Shown here: one piece after another, positions 60,901 through 64,000 of the stretch
How the letters are laid out: the number at the start of each line of letters is the position of its first letter
Numbering within the stretch: the first letter of the stretch is position 1
NCBI GenBank assembly: GCA_027886175.1
Contig: JAJNNQ010000018.1
Coordinates: 18,891,001-18,955,000, forward strand
Origin: Phylloscopus collybita
Lineage: Eukaryota > Chordata > Aves > Passeriformes > Phylloscopidae
DNA: 64,000 nucleotides
Direction: 5' to 3'
Made by a program: the position numbers and the translations under genes
Notes under the pieces: model-generated
Seen by the model: only the letters and a program-made list of their open reading frames with translations
Told to the model about the DNA's origin: nothing
The model's database searches: none

Positions 60901-63900
60901 CCTATTAGAAGATTGATTAACTTGTCTAAGCACAATTTTCTATCAAGAACTGACATTCACTCTGCATTAAAACTCTCTGAGGTTTTTTAGGCATTCTGCT
61001 CTTTTTAACACAAGAAATAAGAATCTTAAGACCAGGTCTTGCAATGGAAAGCTATCACATGTCACAGAAAACCCTAAACTTATAAATAGATGACTCTAAC
61101 TTGCCAATTTTACTGGCAACTTGTAGCTTTACTATTGCAATGTTTCCTGGGATGCCATTGCCTGTAATCTACTTATGTTGGTCTGGAAAGGTACAGTTTT
61201 GTGATGAGTTATGTATTCAAGATCCACATGCAATAGGAATATAGTGTGAGATGTTACTGAGGTTAATGAGAATTATATAAGTATGCATCACAGGATTTCA
61301 AAATGATTTTCAAAATTTGAATCCTAGTACAGTCATGGTGGGCAAACCTCTGTGCTCTATTGGTAGGTTTCAACTTTATTAGTCAAGTTCCACAGACCTT
61401 TCATCCATTACTGAATTTGTTACCTCACTTAGTGCATGCTTATGATTCCTTCTCCAAAAGCAAAGAACCCAAAACAAACAAAACACCTGCCCACAAAACC
61501 ACAACAAACAAAGAAACTACCAAGAAAATTAAGAGCTTTTTCCCCAATGATCCTTAGTAATTTTGTATAAGAAGTCCAGGTTCAAAAAGAAACTGATTTT
61601 TTTTTAATGTTTTAAAATGAGAGTTCAAATGCAAAATAAGATTATTGGTCTACAATGTCATCAAAACGTAATTTCCACAAATACTTAGGGATCATTAACA
61701 GCTTTTTTGCACTTCACTAGCTTGATTTCAGAGTGGATCATATTCACTCCAGTATGTATGCATTGTTGAAAAATAATGAATCAGGTATATCTATAACATA
61801 GAATTTCAGTATTTGCATTGTCCTGTGCATGCATGGTAATTATTTTTAGGATAGTAATGTCCTCAAGTGTGGATTTTTCCCAAGAAAGTGATATTGTACT
61901 TGTCTGTTCTCATGCACAATAAAGACAAACATATTACTTATATTGATACTAAAAGAAAACAGAATTTAGTATTTAAATCAGACAATATTTGAATAAGATT
62001 TGACTTTTCACTGCAAGATCTTGGGACCAAGTGGAAATATTTGTTTCACCCACTCTTATCAGAGTTCAAATTGTTCATTAATATTTGGCCATGTGGTAAA
62101 CTACTTGTGAGGGCAGTGTAGCGACTCTGTGAAAAGAGAGTAAAGAGAAAAAAATGTAAACAATACAACTGTTTTAAGTAGGTGCCATTCCCTTGAATGT
62201 GTTAAGGTAGCAAAATTCAGTCCTTATTTAAAATACTGTCTAGATCTGTTTTTAGCATGCTCTACTGCCAAGCCAATCAAACAGATAAAAGAGTTGGCAA
62301 AATAAGTTTAACAAGCCATTTAATAAAATGAATTATTTCCTCTGTCCCTGAAGAAATTAGCATTTATTCCTTTATAAAATCTGCCTTCATAGTGATTATG
62401 TCACGTGTCATGTTCATAGCATAATGAATTCTATAAAAATTACTTCACATTCCTTCACGCTTATTTGAGCATGGTCAGTGATTATGAACTACTGCATACA
62501 TAGGCAATGAATAACCAGCATTCATTCTAAGTGTTGATAACTATGGTAGTCATAGCTAAATCAATTATGTGTGCTCAGCCTTTGGTATACCCTGGAAATT
62601 CAAGGCACTGAGCTTGCTCAGTGTCCTAAAAGAAGTCATTCCCTAGATATGCAGGTCAGTTTTGCAAGACCCTATTTACCTCTTCATGCACAGTTACCAT
62701 TTTTCCTACTAGCTGCTGAGGATTTTTAAAACAGAAAGTTGTCATGGTTATGGAGGCACAGCCACATTCTATCAGACATTCATATAAGTTTATGGCAACA
62801 ACCATACACATTCAAATAACATATATGTCATAACTGACAAATAACTTCTCTCTTTGCTCCCTCCATGATAATGTTTAAGTATAGTCCAGAGGGTGACGAA
62901 CTTTAGAGTTTTCTCCAAGAGCCTGCATAAATGTCATATCAAGTTTGATTTCCTCTACCGTACAGAGGCCTTCAGAATCACTCTAAGAGCCATGAAACTC
63001 AAATAGATCCTGTGAGCCTTTGACCATGCTTGAGGTCACACAGCAAAGATATAATATTCAATACTCTCCTCTGAAGAAGATGCTTTAAAAGTGTGAAGAT
63101 AGCACCAGAAAAAGACAATTTATAATATCTAAACTATCTGGCAATCTGGCAGATACTAGCTGGCACAGAGTTTTCCAGATACAACTTTGAAAGTAAAGAA
63201 CCTTTCTGGCTCTTCCGTCTAATGCCAGGTCACTTAAAAAGCAGTATCTGAGTAAATATATCTTGACTCCATCCTACCTGTCTTGTCAGGAGATCTATGA
63301 AGCTGGCAGTATGGTTCCACAGAAACAGAATTCTGTAGCTACCTTTGCAAGCTATTAACCAGGCAGTGTCATATTTACTTGCATTTGTGGGTATTCCCTG
63401 TGTAACCTGAAGATAAAGTAAGCTTTCTTTGTCAATACTAATGTAATTTAATTCAAATCTTCCCATTGTCCCCTACTTTATCAATGAGAAACTCAAGACA
63501 ATTTCTTGTATTATTTTGCTTGCTCTACTTTTATAGATATTATTATTTGTGTCTGCAGCTAAAAATGATTCTACTTCTCCACATCAAGTATAAAGAAAAT
63601 ACAACATTTTATAAAGACATGGTTTGGGAGTTACTTTAACAATTGCAAACAGTTAAAAATTATGTAATAAAAAAAAGCCTATTTGAGCAATAAAAGCTAA
63701 AGGGAAAAAAGGGCTGAGAGACATAGGAACTAAGACACAATTAACAGCTGACATTTTATTTGGTTTTTACAGCTAGATATAAACACATAAAAACATATTT
63801 TACAAAACAGATGACTGGATCCTGCTTAGTTAAAGACTAACATACACAATAATGTAAAGAAATTAGTTATGCCTGTACTACTAAAATAGCACTTTTTTCT

Positions 63901-64000
63901 TGTTTTCAAGGATTTAATGCAAGTAAATAGCAAAGCAAAGCAAGAATGACACCACAGTTACTTTATTAAATTGTAAAGAAAAATTAATGGATTTTTCTGG
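57997..64000. other. Intergenic AT-rich sequence to window end
   Basis: No gene recognised over 6 kb. Contains an A/C tract with C runs at about 58441-58500, A runs at 59254-59279, and an A/C-rich patch at about 61460-61520. Open frames are at most 102 codons and several arise from these tracts. A vague MIR-like 'cttgaggtcacacagcaaag' lies at 63030. Confidence 0.6.
58441..58500. repeat. A/C low-complexity tract with C runs (minus-strand G-quadruplex motif)
   Basis: CAAA units frame runs of C4 (58464-58467), C5 (58471-58475) and C7 (58477-58483). On the minus strand this gives closely spaced G7, G5 and G4 runs, enough for four G-triplets with loops of 1-3 nt. Confidence 0.92.

Noticed and set aside
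63020..63080. Possible MIR piece ('cttgaggtcacacagcaaag')
   Set aside because: One short word match only; chance is possible.
1..64000. CRISPR arrays, bacterial operons, phage or plasmid features
   Set aside because: There are no regularly spaced direct repeats with unique spacers, and the repeats, NUMT and composition show a vertebrate nuclear genome.

Overview
This 64 kb window is AT-rich vertebrate nuclear DNA, almost certainly from a bird and probably a passerine (songbird). The evidence is a set of CR1 LINE 3' ends, solo LTRs that match the ERVL-type LTR families known from zebra finch and relatives, a faint MIR/CORE-SINE, and a nuclear insertion of mitochondrial DNA in the avian gene order (ND4, tRNA-His, tRNA-Ser(AGY), tRNA-Leu(CUN)). 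I find no protein-coding gene, no exon I would defend, no functional RNA gene, no CRISPR array and no CpG island. All open frames are short. The longer ones fall in repeats (the LTRs, the CCCTT microsatellite, the mitochondrial insertion) or are what chance gives in AT-rich DNA. The window reads as intergenic or long-intron sequence. Family names are recalled from knowledge of avian repeats, not from a search.

Layout. 1-12.9 kb: a CR1 fragment at the left edge, unique AT-rich DNA, an old MIR-like SINE near 6.1 kb, an ancient tandem duplication near 8.8 kb and a perfect hairpin at 9.57 kb. 12.87-14.1 kb: a 46-nt A tract, then a mitochondrial insertion (about 1.05 kb) that carries internal rearrangements, then an A/T-only block. 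14.1-25.6 kb: two CR1 pieces, a CR1 tail, two ERVL-like solo LTRs and several A- or T-rich simple repeats. 25.6-39.2 kb: mostly unique DNA with a possible retro-insertion at 27.3 kb and an exceptionally T/G-rich block at 29.5 kb. 39.2-40.9 kb: a perfect 183-bp CCCTT/AAGGG microsatellite, then a near-complete 1-kb solo LTR with a plausible target-site duplication. 40.9-64 kb: unique AT-rich DNA with an (AT)17 palindrome, two more CR1 3' ends, a diverged 110-bp tandem duplication and scattered homopolymers.

Nothing here forms a multi-gene system. The most notable objects are the rearranged mitochondrial insertion, the uninterrupted AAGGG-type repeat (the motif of the pathogenic human RFC1 expansion), several perfect short inverted repeats, and a few stretches that look like conserved noncoding elements but need an alignment to confirm.
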